Below, one piece after another: positions 50,626-60,336 of a stretch of 64,000 nt of DNA. Within the stretch, counting starts at the first letter, position 1. Every line of letters starts with the position of its first letter. Both the position numbers and the translations under genes were made by a program. Origin of the DNA: Mesorhizobium sp. NZP2077 (GTDB lineage: Bacteria; Pseudomonadota; Alphaproteobacteria; Rhizobiales; Rhizobiaceae); the NCBI RefSeq assembly GCF_013170805.1, contig NZ_CP051293.1, positions 7,136,001-7,200,000 on the forward strand. The letters run 5' to 3'. The notes under the pieces are model-generated. The model made no database searches and was not told the origin of the DNA. It worked only from the letters and a program-made list of their open reading frames with translations.

Positions 50626-50986
50626 TCTACACCCCCTCCGGCCACCGTAGTGAGCCGCCGCAAACCCGTATCAAGCCAAGCGTTAAGTGGTATCAGCGAT
50701 TTCTTGGCGACAGTGAGCAGCTAGAGAAAGCTTCCGATTCCACCGACGCAACAAAGACCAGAGCTGCTACACGCCCCGCGCGACGACCTCCCATCCCCAA
50801 GCAGCGACTAATACTTCACCATCTTCAGGTAATAATCAAGATGGTATTAGTTCGCGGGGAGAATACTCCCCTTTTTTTATTGTCGGTGACGAATTTCTCA
50901 ACCAATGGATTGTTCGCCGGCTCAACAGGTCCGGCGAAGCTCGCAATCAGATGAAGGCTCCTAGCTTTCCGGAGTCCCTCAATGGT

Positions 50987-51514
50987 TCAGTAGCCAAGCA
51001 CTGACTGCAATTCCTTTGCCGCCGCGCTGAGTTGGCCCGGCGGCGAGTTCATCAGCCCAGGCACAACGATATTCCTCAACATCGCGGTCTCTTGCTTGTT
51101 GATCAGAAACGCGTTCCGGTCGAGCGCGAATGTGATCAACATGCGTTCCAGATACCTAACATCATGATGCTTGGAGCGGCTTGGTCTCGAGAACGCCTTC
51201 GTGCCAGCGGTCGTACGAGCGTAGAGGTAAAGGTACGGCCGTCCCCGTTTTCTGCCTTCGAGCACGCTGTTGAATTTGCCGACCTTGTCCTCCGTCAGGC
51301 ACTCTTCCCGGAAGCTCTGCCGCTCAGCCTTGCCCACATACCAAGGAACCGGGACCGGGCCCGAACCGAGCGCAAATACATAGCATCCGCAGGCGTGTGA
51401 AAGCCCAGGAACATCGACCTCCGCCCAGAAAACGGCGCGCTCCCGTTCTTCCAAAAACAGATAATTGTCGTCCGAACGTGTGAGTTCGAATGGACCGTAT
51501 GGATAGTATCGCAT
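50987..51514 (-). CDS. Possible GIY-YIG-type nuclease
   Basis: A 175-residue protein from ATG 51514, which follows TTGGGGGATGC, a strong ribosome site; a TTG at 51577 would add 21 residues. GCYVFALGSG then PWYVGKAERQSFREE resembles the GIY...YVG...R core of GIY-YIG nucleases, with VRYLERMLITFAL supplying a candidate catalytic Glu and FLINKQ an Asn. Such domains cut DNA in restriction, repair and mobile elements. Spacing fits, but the match is by eye only. Stand-alone, 360 bases downstream of the gluzincin gene start. Confidence 0.55.
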   Translation of the reverse strand: MRYYPYGPFELTRSDDNYLFLEERERAVFWAEVDVPGLSHACGCYVFALGSGPVPVPWYVGKAERQSFREECLTEDKVGKFNSVLEGRKRGRPYLYLYARTTAGTKAFSRPSRSKHHDVRYLERMLITFALDRNAFLINKQETAMLRNIVVPGLMNSPPGQLSAAAKELQSVLGY

Positions 51515-51886
51515 GCATCCCCCAAACTGCCGCAACAACGAGCGTATTCGCTCAAGGTAACTCGGCGGCACCAGCAACCATGCAGTCGCTCATATTTTGG
51601 CTACTTTGCCCAAGACCGAATAAGCTACGATGCGGAATCTTGCCGCCGTCATGCTGAAGTACGCCTGTGGCCTTGGTTCAATGTCAACAATTTAGTGATC
51701 ACGCATTTACCAGATACAGAATCAAGCCGACTGATTGGCCAATATACCACCAGCAAGCAATGTCGCGCTGGAGAGGAACGACCATTAAAAACTTGGGCGA
51801 AATTGTGCTCCGGATCGTCTGGCTTTTTCTATTGAAACGATTAAAACGATGTCTGATTGCACGCAAGCATGTGATGGAGCCTAGAG
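51515..51886. other. Intergenic region between divergent genes
   Basis: About 370 bases between the possible GIY-YIG gene and the MucR-type gene, which point away from each other. Promoters for both are expected here; I see no clear -35/-10 pair or operator. Short frames have no family match. Confidence 0.4.
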
Positions 51887-52336
51887 TTGGCCGACGAACC
51901 CCATAGCCACGCTGGAGCACTTATCGAACTTACCGCCGATATCGTTTCAGCTTATGTCAGCAAAAATGCTGTGCCTGTTTCGTCTCTGGCGGAGCTCATC
52001 GAAAGCGTGAATTCCTCGCTGGCGCGTATTGGTCAACCTGTCGAAGCTGAAAAGCCCGCACAGGTTCCCGCAGTTAACCCCAAGCGATCGGTGACGCCGG
52101 ACTACATTATTTGCCTCGAGGATGGCAAAAAGTTCAAATCGCTTAAGCGTCACCTGATGACGCACTTCGGTATGACGCCGGACGAGTACCGCCAAAAATG
52201 GGGGCTTTCACACGACTATCCGATGGTTGCTCCCACCTATTCGGCGAGCCGCTCTAACCTTGCAAAGTCGTCGGGTCTCGGCCGCAAGAGCGCGAAATCA
52301 AAGAAGGGGCCAACCAAGCGCGGAAAGACCCGGTAG
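51887..52336 (+). CDS. Ros/MucR-family transcriptional regulator
   Basis: A 149-residue protein with the MucR N-terminal part ALIELTADIVSAYVSKNAVP (oligomerisation region) and the DNA-binding part VTPDYIICLEDGKKFKSLKR then HLMTHFGMTPDEYRQKWGL. The classical zinc site is Cys-x2-Cys...His...His; here the second Cys is Asp79 (CLED). Mesorhizobium loti Ros homologues without structural zinc are known, so this variant is likely functional. The start is a TTG with GGAG upstream (GATGGAGCCTAGAG). These proteins control exopolysaccharide, symbiosis and mobile genes. The only intact plus-strand gene in the right half. Confidence 0.88.
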   Translation: MADEPHSHAGALIELTADIVSAYVSKNAVPVSSLAELIESVNSSLARIGQPVEAEKPAQVPAVNPKRSVTPDYIICLEDGKKFKSLKRHLMTHFGMTPDEYRQKWGLSHDYPMVAPTYSASRSNLAKSSGLGRKSAKSKKGPTKRGKTR

Positions 52337-52559
52337 TGTCTGGCTCTTCGGGGGCGAGCGGGATGGCAATTGAGGGTTGATGGTCGTTCCAGCCGGCGCC
52401 GGTTGCGCCCACGAAACTTACTCGGTCGTAGTTCGATTTCTTGGCTCGAAGGTACCCAAAATCAAACAGGCGCGACCATCGCGAACTGGTAGGGTCCGAG
52501 GTTCGCACAACAGCGAAACGGGCCCTTGGAACGGCGCAGAAATCAAAACGCTCGAGCCC

Positions 52560-52900
52560 TGAAAAGGCACGGAATCTGCCCCCTCGAGGCGATTAATCCG
52601 TTCCTGCACGCGCTGACGGATCGGCATGATCTAGTCCGGCTTATCCACGACCTTTATGCGCTTCACCGGCTCGGTGACGAAAAGTGTCTAGGGGCATTAA
52701 CGAGAGAATGGCTTCCACGGCGCGTGGAATATCGCAGCCAGGCATGTCTATGAGCCGCCCGTAGGTGGTGTCTTTGGCGACCTTGACTGCTGGATGATTC
52801 ACGTCGCAGACGAGAGGGTCGTCCCCGTGCCCATAGACATGAGGACCATCAGCATTTCGGCCGACAAGGCCCGATCAACCCCCTTCAGCACCAGTTTTCT
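52560..52900 (-). pseudogene. RbsD/FucU-family sugar mutarotase relic
   Basis: The minus strand gives VLKGVDRALSAEMLMVLMSM in one frame, then after a one-base loss VCDVNHPAVKVAKDTTYGRL and GCDIPRAVEAILSLMPLD, then another shift to PVKRIKVVDKPD, a TAG, and IMPIRQRVQERINRLEG. In order these are the RbsD/FucU fold (LKGIDPxLS...GHGD...DxNHPA), which interconverts sugar anomers. Three lesions; non-functional. Possibly once part of the same sugar locus as the LacI relic. Confidence 0.75.
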
Positions 52901-53129
52901 CCCAACAGGCTGATAGTTCGTCAGACGGTAGCAACAGCATTTCCGAGCCTTGCTGGTCGATCCGTACCCTACGTGTTCGTGAGTGAAACACTCTTCCGCC
53001 AAGCGCGCGAGATAGGTCGTAGACTCCTTCGAGCATCGTTCAAAGATTCGGACAGTCAGTTCCAAAGGCGCGTCTACCGACTGGTAGCGGTCGCAGTTAG
53101 CCTGTTTTGACTCCCATCAAGGTAGCACC

Positions 53130-53446
53130 ATGACATCGAACCCTACTTGGACCCTCAATCGTTTTCCTGCAGGAATGCAGGCCCTGAGGACTTCACGTTA
53201 GAAGAACGCGATGTGCCGCGCCCCAAACCCGGCGAATTGCTGGTGAAGACGCTCTGGCTGTCGGTCGATCCCTATACGCGGGCAAGGCTTAGCCCGGCCA
53301 AAAACTATGCTGCGGGACTAAAAATCGGAGACCTCATGCAAGGCGGGGGTGTCGGTGAAGTCATCGCCTCGCAATCGCCGCTATTCAAACCCGGCGACGT
53401 TATCCAAGCAGATGACTTCGGGTGGCATCCAGGAGCTCACCATCCA
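53130..53446 (+). pseudogene. NADP-dependent oxidoreductase, N-terminal relic
   Basis: The ATG at 53130 starts MTSNPTWTLNRFPAG, then the frame shifts and continues GPEDFTLEERDVPRPKPGEL and LVKTLWLSVDPYTRARLSPA, KPGDVIQADDFGWH. This is the first third of a zinc-independent MDR-type NADP oxidoreductase (CurA/leukotriene B4 dehydrogenase type). It stops abruptly near 53446, where the next small gene begins on the other strand. The nucleotide-binding domain is missing. Confidence 0.78.
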
Positions 53447-53567
53447 ACGTGACTAGCCTCGTCAACATTTCCGCCGCCGCCTCTTCGGTCAATGACTCAC
53501 CATAGCATTGCTGCCATATCTGCGTGGACTCAGCTATAAGTCCTGACGTCAGCGCCGGCCTCTTCAT
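53400..53567 (-). CDS. Small hypothetical protein
   Basis: A 55-residue frame from ATG 53567: MKRPALTSGLIAESTQIWQQ followed by CYGESLTEEAAAEMLTRL. It resembles short proteins found beside rhizobial mobile elements (LIAESTxIWQxRYGxxLxEEDA), function unknown. The tail may be altered where it meets the oxidoreductase relic. Ribosome site weak. Confidence 0.45.
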   Translation of the reverse strand: MKRPALTSGLIAESTQIWQQCYGESLTEEAAAEMLTRLVTLDGELLDATRSHLLG

Positions 53568-53729
53568 AAGATCATCTTGATCGTGAGTCGTAGTGCGAGG
53601 GAAGGACTTATAACTTCGCCTCACGGAGTAATTTGGGCACCTTCAGCGAAAGTAGGCCTTTTCGTTCGCCTTGTAGTTTGAGCCACGCCACGACCGCTTC
53701 CAGCATCCAAGGTCTGCTTGCGACAAGAC

Positions 53730-56700
53730 CTAACCGTCTACCATCGCTTTCAAATGTTCACGAACGTCCGCTCGTATGTTCGTCGAGGCGGCCGGCGCAA
53801 CCACAAGCAGCAAGCGCGCTGCAGCCGCCAATGAACGGTCGGAATTGGATAGAATTTCTTCTATCGGCGGGACATTTACGATCGGTGCCTCCAGCCGGAA
53901 ACGAGCCTCTCGAATCAAATATCGCCACGTGTCAAAGAGCCATTCGGTGACAGGATCGGCGACCCCGTCTCGCAACTTTGAACTGCGCACGTGAAGGAGC
54001 ATCCAAATTCCAACCCAACAGACCACAGTTGGGTTGGTTACCAAGTCCTGTCGCAGAGCACTGACCGCCGCTGCCACACCCTCGCGGTCTGTTTTGAATT
54101 TTTTTGCGCTACCCGCCATGAACTCTAAAAGCGTATGTAGCGCGACGATCTCTGGGGCGCCTAGCCCATCTTCGATGATCGTGTCCAAAGCCTCGAACTC
54201 GCCTGCAAGTGCCGCAGCGATTGAAAAGCTTAAGAGAAAGTCTTCTCCTGCCCTGAGCACATCCTCATTTGCCTTGTGATCGATTGTCGCCAAAGGGACT
54301 ATGCCTCGCTCGGGATCTTGCAAGTGCTGTCCCAGATCGCCTCCTCTGCCAGATGCCAGCATCGCGGCCATGGTCGCATGCTGGCGGAGCCGTCTCACAA
54401 AGTCATTGGCATCGTGACGCAGGATAGCCTTCCGGCCGCCAGCTATCACGCGCGAAATTTCCGTGGACAGAATTGGTCCTCTAATCAAGAATTGGCGGAA
54501 CTTGAGATAAAAGCCGGTCGGCTCTGCCAACGCCTCGTCGGCATCAGCGAGCATATAATATGCGAGATCAATGTCGGCCAAAGGATGAGATCGGATTGCC
54601 TCAGAGGGGTCAGGATTGCTGGCACAACCAGGCGAGTATCGGATATCCTGAATGTCGTTAGCTATGCTTCCCGTGATTTCATTGAAGAGCCACAAGACCG
54701 CATGCCTCAAGACGCGGTGACAATAGGCTTCAGCAAGCGTTCCCCCAGGATTGATCGTCGGCAGGAGCACCAGCGCATCCCGCAGCTTCAGAATGGCGAC
54801 GTCAGGATGTCCAGCAAAATACGCGGCATGCGCTGTGTCGGCAAGCAAGCCAATAGCCATCGCTTGAACAGATGGCACCTTCAGCTTCGATGCTTCAACC
54901 TGTGCACGTTCGAACCAGGTTTGAGCCGCTGACCAGTCGCCCAACTCGGCGGCACTGATGCCAGCCTCTCGGGCGATGTACGCGCGCTCGATCGCATCTT
55001 GACCACCGACTAGCGCGGCTGTAGCCAACAGCGGCAGTGCCGCAGAGTGATCGCGTCGCCGCCAGTAGATCTTGGCTCGCGCGCGCACCAAAGCAATATC
55101 GAATCCATAGCGCCGTTCTGCATCAGAAAGACAGGCTAGCGCGCGTTCAGCGTCGTCGCCATTTTCATCAAGGCAGATCGACTGAGCGATCGCGCATCGT
55201 GTCGCGAGCATCGGATTTTGCCACCGCATTGCAGTCTCTGCACAGGCGGCATAATTCGCGGCCGCGGCTTGCCAATCGAACCCTTCGGCTCGCGACTCCT
55301 TGAGCCAGGCATGTGTGACCAAAATCGACAGATCACCGCGGCCAGGCTGAAAGGAAGAGAACGCGCGCTGCCGAAGCTCTGGAGACTCGCGGTCAAGCCT
55401 CTCAAGCAATGCGCGAAATCCAGCCACAGTCCTGATATTGCGCATCTGACATGCGAAGAGCACGCCGGTAACATGGGGGTTGCCGCCACTCTGAGATTGA
55501 AACCTCCGGCTAGCTTTAGCTAAGCGGCTTTCCCTATCAAGCAGACTATCGAAGCTTATAAGGAGCTCAATCCAGTCCGGAAATAGCTCGCCGGCTCGTC
55601 CATGGAGCAACAGCTTCGAGAGAATCGAGCCCTCGAGCAGGACCCTACCCTTGACGTTGCGGCGCTCACGCTCAAGTGCTTCCCAGCACGGCTGCGCGCG
55701 TGCGACCGATCCGTAGGGAAGCAAGGATAACAGCTGAGCAAATCGCATCATTACGGACGCGAAAACATTTTGCGGAAAGATGAGCGTCCTGGTCTCGAAC
55801 AGACCGAGTTCTCCGAGAAACGGCGCGACAAGGTCCAGCGTATCGGCGCTGCAGCGTATCAAGCTGTCAGCGAAGCCCACAACCAGGCCCGCATCCTCGC
55901 TTTTCAGCGCATGTCGCATTGCGGTGCCGACATCAAGCACTGAAAGGTCTTCCGCACTCATCAAGGCATCCGCGATACATGAGTGAATAGCCCGGCGCTC
56001 GCCAGCGGAAAACACTTCCTGGCCTGCGCCTTCGAGCAAAGGTGATACTCGAAGTCGGTCTCCGTTCATTGATTCAATCCAGGGGCCGACGAGCCGATCC
56101 AGTGACAGACCGACTAGCGGAACCGGCGGAGCGACTTCTCCAAGAGTCATGGCTAGTGCCCGATCGAAAGTGCCTCCGATCATGCTGGTACGGAAAAGGA
56201 GCGATTGCGCCTCGGCCGGGACTGCGGCGACAAGCCGCTGCCGCATCGCACGTCGCTCAGCTCCGAGTTCTGTCTGGAGGTTTCCGCCAAGCAAAGCCGC
56301 GGCCGCCGCGCGAGACCAACCCATGGTCGACAGATGCAGAATCATTGCCATGGTGAGCTGCGGATGACCATGCGACGCTGCGCGATGCACGGCGCCGGCA
56401 TATTTCGAATCGCCGCCAGTCAACAGGACTAGTTCACATACTTCCTCTTCTTCAAAGTAAGGAACCTCAACGACGGGCATGACATCGGGAGACAGCAGGT
56501 GCAATGTCGCCGGAGCAGGCGGTCGATAGGTGGTTATGATCGCGGTTGCATCTCGGCGGCGAAGGCCAGACAACAAACGACGAACGAGGTCGCGCACGTT
56601 CGGATGGTCGATTTCATTCAAGTCATCCAGAATGACATGCACTGGGGATGACACTGCCAACTCGCCAAGCACAAGCGACAGACGCGCTGCGGTGTCGGCG

Positions 56701-57725
56701 GGGCTAAGATCGCGAAAATCCACGACTGCCCAATCGCCAGTGGTTGCCGCAAGCCTGGCAACGAATGTCTTTCCGAGTCCTGTCGCCGCACTCGCGACTG
56801 CAAGTCCCGCCTGCCGACGGACGGCGTCGATCTTCGCCACCAACGCCTCGCGAGGAGCAACAATCTTTGGCAGAGCTAATTCGTTAGATGGGATTAACAG
56901 CGATGGACGCGAGAAGCCGATCGCACTCCCAGACTCGCGACGCAGAAGGGCTATCTGGTCTACGGGCACAGATACCATGGAAACGTCGTCGACCAGGGTG
57001 AGGAGGTCGGCACGGCGCAATTCGCGTGACTCTTTGGACGCCGCGGTCAGCAGAAGGCGCTCTACCATCGCTGGCAACACGTTCCTCGCTACTTGGCTGG
57101 AAAGCCGCCTCGTCGATGCCACAAACTCGATCAGACCCAATTCTAGGTCGTCTCGGAGGTTTGTGAGGCTCGGGGCGCCGCATTGCCAGTGCATTCGGCC
57201 GAGTAGTTCCCGTCGGAGCGCGTCATCATTCCGTGCCGCAATGTAGGCCTTCGTGGCAGGTTTCAAATCAAGCGCCTCGAGTACCTTGCGTAGCGGTGTG
57301 ACGTCTGCGCCGGCGGCAGCATGGCGCCAATAACTTAGCGCGGATCCGTTCGCCACGCGCCGGTCTTTGCGGCGCTCGAGAGTAATCTCTGCCGTTGTGA
57401 GATAATGGAAGGACACGATGCGCGATGAATTGCGTGCGACCAGCTCCACGTAGCTGTCAATGGCCGAACGCACCGCTTCGGTTTGCAAGCTTATCTTGCC
57501 GCTCGCAGCCGTATCTTTGACTTGGGTCCCCGCCAACGCCTCGCCGGTTACAATGGAATAGTCTTCCGCTACCTCGAGGTGGAGCAATTCCCCGTCGGCT
57601 AACCCAAGCCAAGCAAGGCCTGAGGCGTATAATTGGTAGCCATATCCACGCAGCGCAGCGAACGCTTGGCGAGCTGGATCGCCATGCGGCGCGCCAAGGC
57701 GCGGTCCGGACTCGAAAACGCTCAT
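53730..57725 (-). CDS. Nuclease-STAND-helical-repeat protein (Avs-like defence candidate)
   Basis: A 1331-residue protein. N-terminus (about 20-75): AFAALRGYGYQLYASGLAWL, LLHLEVAED and GTQVKDT give the Q...E...QVK pattern of Cap4/Mrr-like PD-(D/E)xK nucleases. Middle: P-loop SAATGLGKTFVARLA (about 312-326) and Walker B VHVILDDLNEID (362-373), as in STAND NTPases. The rest (about 600-1300) is alpha-helical with TPR-like repeats. Nuclease-STAND-repeat is the plan of Avs-type phage sensors, in which the repeats recognise a phage protein and the nuclease destroys DNA. No close named Avs family could be assigned. Stand-alone on the minus strand. Confidence 0.75.
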   Translation of the reverse strand: MSVFESGPRLGAPHGDPARQAFAALRGYGYQLYASGLAWLGLADGELLHLEVAEDYSIVTGEALAGTQVKDTAASGKISLQTEAVRSAIDSYVELVARNSSRIVSFHYLTTAEITLERRKDRRVANGSALSYWRHAAAGADVTPLRKVLEALDLKPATKAYIAARNDDALRRELLGRMHWQCGAPSLTNLRDDLELGLIEFVASTRRLSSQVARNVLPAMVERLLLTAASKESRELRRADLLTLVDDVSMVSVPVDQIALLRRESGSAIGFSRPSLLIPSNELALPKIVAPREALVAKIDAVRRQAGLAVASAATGLGKTFVARLAATTGDWAVVDFRDLSPADTAARLSLVLGELAVSSPVHVILDDLNEIDHPNVRDLVRRLLSGLRRRDATAIITTYRPPAPATLHLLSPDVMPVVEVPYFEEEEVCELVLLTGGDSKYAGAVHRAASHGHPQLTMAMILHLSTMGWSRAAAAALLGGNLQTELGAERRAMRQRLVAAVPAEAQSLLFRTSMIGGTFDRALAMTLGEVAPPVPLVGLSLDRLVGPWIESMNGDRLRVSPLLEGAGQEVFSAGERRAIHSCIADALMSAEDLSVLDVGTAMRHALKSEDAGLVVGFADSLIRCSADTLDLVAPFLGELGLFETRTLIFPQNVFASVMMRFAQLLSLLPYGSVARAQPCWEALERERRNVKGRVLLEGSILSKLLLHGRAGELFPDWIELLISFDSLLDRESRLAKASRRFQSQSGGNPHVTGVLFACQMRNIRTVAGFRALLERLDRESPELRQRAFSSFQPGRGDLSILVTHAWLKESRAEGFDWQAAAANYAACAETAMRWQNPMLATRCAIAQSICLDENGDDAERALACLSDAERRYGFDIALVRARAKIYWRRRDHSAALPLLATAALVGGQDAIERAYIAREAGISAAELGDWSAAQTWFERAQVEASKLKVPSVQAMAIGLLADTAHAAYFAGHPDVAILKLRDALVLLPTINPGGTLAEAYCHRVLRHAVLWLFNEITGSIANDIQDIRYSPGCASNPDPSEAIRSHPLADIDLAYYMLADADEALAEPTGFYLKFRQFLIRGPILSTEISRVIAGGRKAILRHDANDFVRRLRQHATMAAMLASGRGGDLGQHLQDPERGIVPLATIDHKANEDVLRAGEDFLLSFSIAAALAGEFEALDTIIEDGLGAPEIVALHTLLEFMAGSAKKFKTDREGVAAAVSALRQDLVTNPTVVCWVGIWMLLHVRSSKLRDGVADPVTEWLFDTWRYLIREARFRLEAPIVNVPPIEEILSNSDRSLAAAARLLLVVAPAASTNIRADVREHLKAMVDG

Positions 57726-58002
57726 GTTCGTTGCCTAAATTCAACCACGCGCGCAACGAGCCGACCGTTTCGTGGGCTACCCAGAAAAGTCGCCGGCACC
57801 TGCGAGCATGTCGCAGTGATACGCGATTCGATGCCAGAAGCGCCAACCAGAGTCTTACGTCGTCCCGATAACCGGTTGCTCAAACAACCAAACACGGGTG
57901 AAACCCAGGTATGCGATCCAAGGCGCGCGGTCTATAGATGTTCAGCCCTCTACGCGTAGTGAAGCAATTCTCAGAGCTTTCGCAATCGAAAGCGGCATCC
58001 TT

Positions 58003-59655
58003 CTATGCTTCCTTTTTGCGACTTTTTCTCTTCTTCTTTTTTCCCTCGCTGGCCTTCTCTTTCAGGATCCATGCGAATGCATATTTGAAGCCGAGTGCGT
58101 CCAGCTCTTTGGCGTGGTACCTAAAGGTAACCAGGCTGAAAAACGGAAGCACAGGCTTGCCCTTCATCGGCTTTTCGCGAAGGACACCATAGACGACGGT
58201 GAATTTGGACGGGTCGACGAAATCACCACTGCCGGGCATATCACCTCCAAGATGTCCGCCGGAGATTTCCAACGCCTTCGCTCGTACACGGTCCCGAAAG
58301 TCGGGATCGGTCTTGAAAGTGAGTGCCGACACATGGCCTTGGCTAAAGAGGTGACTTAGTTTTGAGGACGCTGCCTGGTCCTTCACGTGAATGAAGACGC
58401 GCGGCGATATCAAGAAGTCGCACACCTCTATCGGGGTGCGAGCGTCGGTTGGAGTTACGAGCTTGGTGTCAAGGCACACCCATTCCGACGATTTTTCCCG
58501 CTCCAGTCGTTCGTTGTATTCGCTTTCGTTTTCGGCTCCTGCTGGCGGCGGCAGAACGAACGCATCCACCTTGTTGAAAAAGGCAAGGACTTGCGCTGCT
58601 AGATTCCTATCGATCTCGTACCAACGACCTCCCGAAAGTACATACTTTCGGCCCTCATGCTCGGTCTCAAACACGAAGCAGTCTCGCAAGGGGAAATCAT
58701 CTCCCGACCTCCTGCCGTCCTCGTCCGTCTGGGCGACATGGTGCTTTGACAACTGGTCGGCGGTTAGGCTGGTAATTCCCTTAGCCGACAGCTCCTGGAG
58801 GTAGTTGCGAATATCCAGATCATCGAAGATTTGAGTGCTTCGAAAGCCACCGTATTGCACCCAATTCGAGCTCTCGGCATTGTATATAACTGGCCAAGCC
58901 AGATGGAGACTTTCCGACCGATCGTCGGCGATCGCGGCGTTCACGGCGGCTGTCAATAGGCCGTCGAGCCTTCCGATCACTGCGGTGTCGCGCTCGTGAC
59001 GGATGTCGTCAATCCATTTGAAATTGTCCTTGTAGTCATCTTTCCCATAGACACTCAGTGCATCACTGCAAACCGTCGGAATATCCGACAGATCGGCGCG
59101 CTTCCATATGACCAACGCGTCGCTTCCGGACACTCGAGACGCAAAGGATGCATCCCTCGGAGTTCCCTCAAGGCCTCTAACGAGGTCTCGCTCATGATTG
59201 ATTTCGAACACCTCTTGAGGTGAATGGCGGCTAGCTTGTGTTCGCGTGGTCGTTGTATTTTCATCGGGCGTGCGGATATCCGCGCTTCGCAATTTCTTTG
59301 CGTCCACAGCATTGATGACCACCCGCAACCCGAAATCATGTTCGAAGCTCGTCGAGCTGATTTTTTGAAAGCCGCCTCCAAATGCGATGGCAAACCATCG
59401 TTCGGCTGACTTGAGAAAGAGGAGACCATATGCTCCCGAATTCTTGAGCTTGGCCTTTTCATCGGCACCCAAGTTCAGAAACGAGGCCCATGTTGGGGTC
59501 TCGCCGCCGCTTGAGCCAAGGGCTATCCTCGAGTCCTTGAACTGGGCGAACGGAACGAGCGCTACACCAGGTCGCACAGCATCGTTTGGCTCAATGCCAT
59601 TTCTTAGCAGGCGGATAATTAGTTTTCGGATGGATTTCTGTGGTTTCTTCGCCAT
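58003..59655 (-). CDS. TIGR04141/DUF6119 family protein
   Basis: A 550-residue member of the sporadically distributed TIGR04141 (DUF6119) family. Diagnostic parts: SGAYGLLFLKSAERWFAIAF near 75-94, FGLRVVINAVD, LSGGRWYEID, and PIEVCDFLISPRVFIHVKDQ followed by SSKLSHLFSQGHVSALTF near 425-460. The E...D...HVK spacing recalls a PD-(D/E)xK-like core, an inference. The C-terminus is strongly basic (KEKASEGKKKKRKSRKKEA). Members occur in defence islands; molecular role unknown. It lies 277 bases upstream of the STAND gene on the same strand, so the two may be one system. Confidence 0.82.
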   Translation of the reverse strand: MAKKPQKSIRKLIIRLLRNGIEPNDAVRPGVALVPFAQFKDSRIALGSSGGETPTWASFLNLGADEKAKLKNSGAYGLLFLKSAERWFAIAFGGGFQKISSTSFEHDFGLRVVINAVDAKKLRSADIRTPDENTTTTRTQASRHSPQEVFEINHERDLVRGLEGTPRDASFASRVSGSDALVIWKRADLSDIPTVCSDALSVYGKDDYKDNFKWIDDIRHERDTAVIGRLDGLLTAAVNAAIADDRSESLHLAWPVIYNAESSNWVQYGGFRSTQIFDDLDIRNYLQELSAKGITSLTADQLSKHHVAQTDEDGRRSGDDFPLRDCFVFETEHEGRKYVLSGGRWYEIDRNLAAQVLAFFNKVDAFVLPPPAGAENESEYNERLEREKSSEWVCLDTKLVTPTDARTPIEVCDFLISPRVFIHVKDQAASSKLSHLFSQGHVSALTFKTDPDFRDRVRAKALEISGGHLGGDMPGSGDFVDPSKFTVVYGVLREKPMKGKPVLPFFSLVTFRYHAKELDALGFKYAFAWILKEKASEGKKKKRKSRKKEA

Positions 59656-59670
59656 CTGGCCTTTCCGAGT

Positions 59671-60192
59671 TCACCCCACCGGGGGCAGTCCTTCTTGAGA
59701 ACGTCGACGCCAGAAGGCACTATCTGTCCATCGTAGTTCACGTCGATACTGGGCAAACCGAGCGGTTCGAAATTTCTCAAACTCCGAGTTAACGAGGTGT
59801 GAATATTCGGCTGCGACAGCGCCACTTACTGCACCAGTTGAGTGAATTGCTTGGGCAGCCGCCACGCCGGTCGTTAGCGCTGTAGCTATTCCCTGTCCTG
59901 AACACGGATCAAAGCAACGAGCTGCATCGCCAACCGAAAGCCAACCTGGTCCTACGATTTGTGTGAGCCGTCCACATGAGGCTCCAACAACGTGGACGGG
60001 AGAGAGATCGTGAGCCGCCGCTGCCAACCCTGAAATAAGTTTGGTTTCACGCAACGCGTTCTCCCAGTCGCGCTGGCGACGAGCCGTGACCAAGTCTGTG
60101 TCCGTGAAGAAGGCTAGAACAAGTCGGCCGGCGGGCAAGCCGGCCGCATACCACCAACCGTACTCGCAAGCCTCAATGTCGACGGACTGTAT
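59671..60192 (-). pseudogene. FAD-dependent oxidoreductase, C-terminal relic
   Basis: The minus strand, from just after a TAA at about 60193, reads DIEACEYGWWYAAGLPAGRL, later GPGWLSVGDAARCFDPCSGQ and GIATALTTGVAAAQAI. GDAA...DPxSGxG is the flavin-binding C-terminal motif of halogenase/hydroxylase-type flavoproteins. The N-terminal FAD-binding half is gone. The stop lies 16 bases before the TIGR04141 start, so its end may overlap that gene's promoter. Confidence 0.7.
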
Positions 60193-60336
60193 TTATGATA
60201 CGCTGTTGCGTAGGTGGATTAACCCCAGGACCGGACAATTCTGCGATTGAGATAGCGCGGTGGGGTCTATCCTGTCGCGACCTTTCGCCAACCCCACCGA
60301 CGGCCATACACGGCGGAGGCAGTGGCGGCCTTCTAT

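Noticed and set aside
60120..60146. GC-rich inverted repeat CGGCCGGC...GCCGGCCG
   Set aside because: Lies inside the flavoprotein relic and follows from Ala/Gly/Pro codons; no T run and no terminator context.
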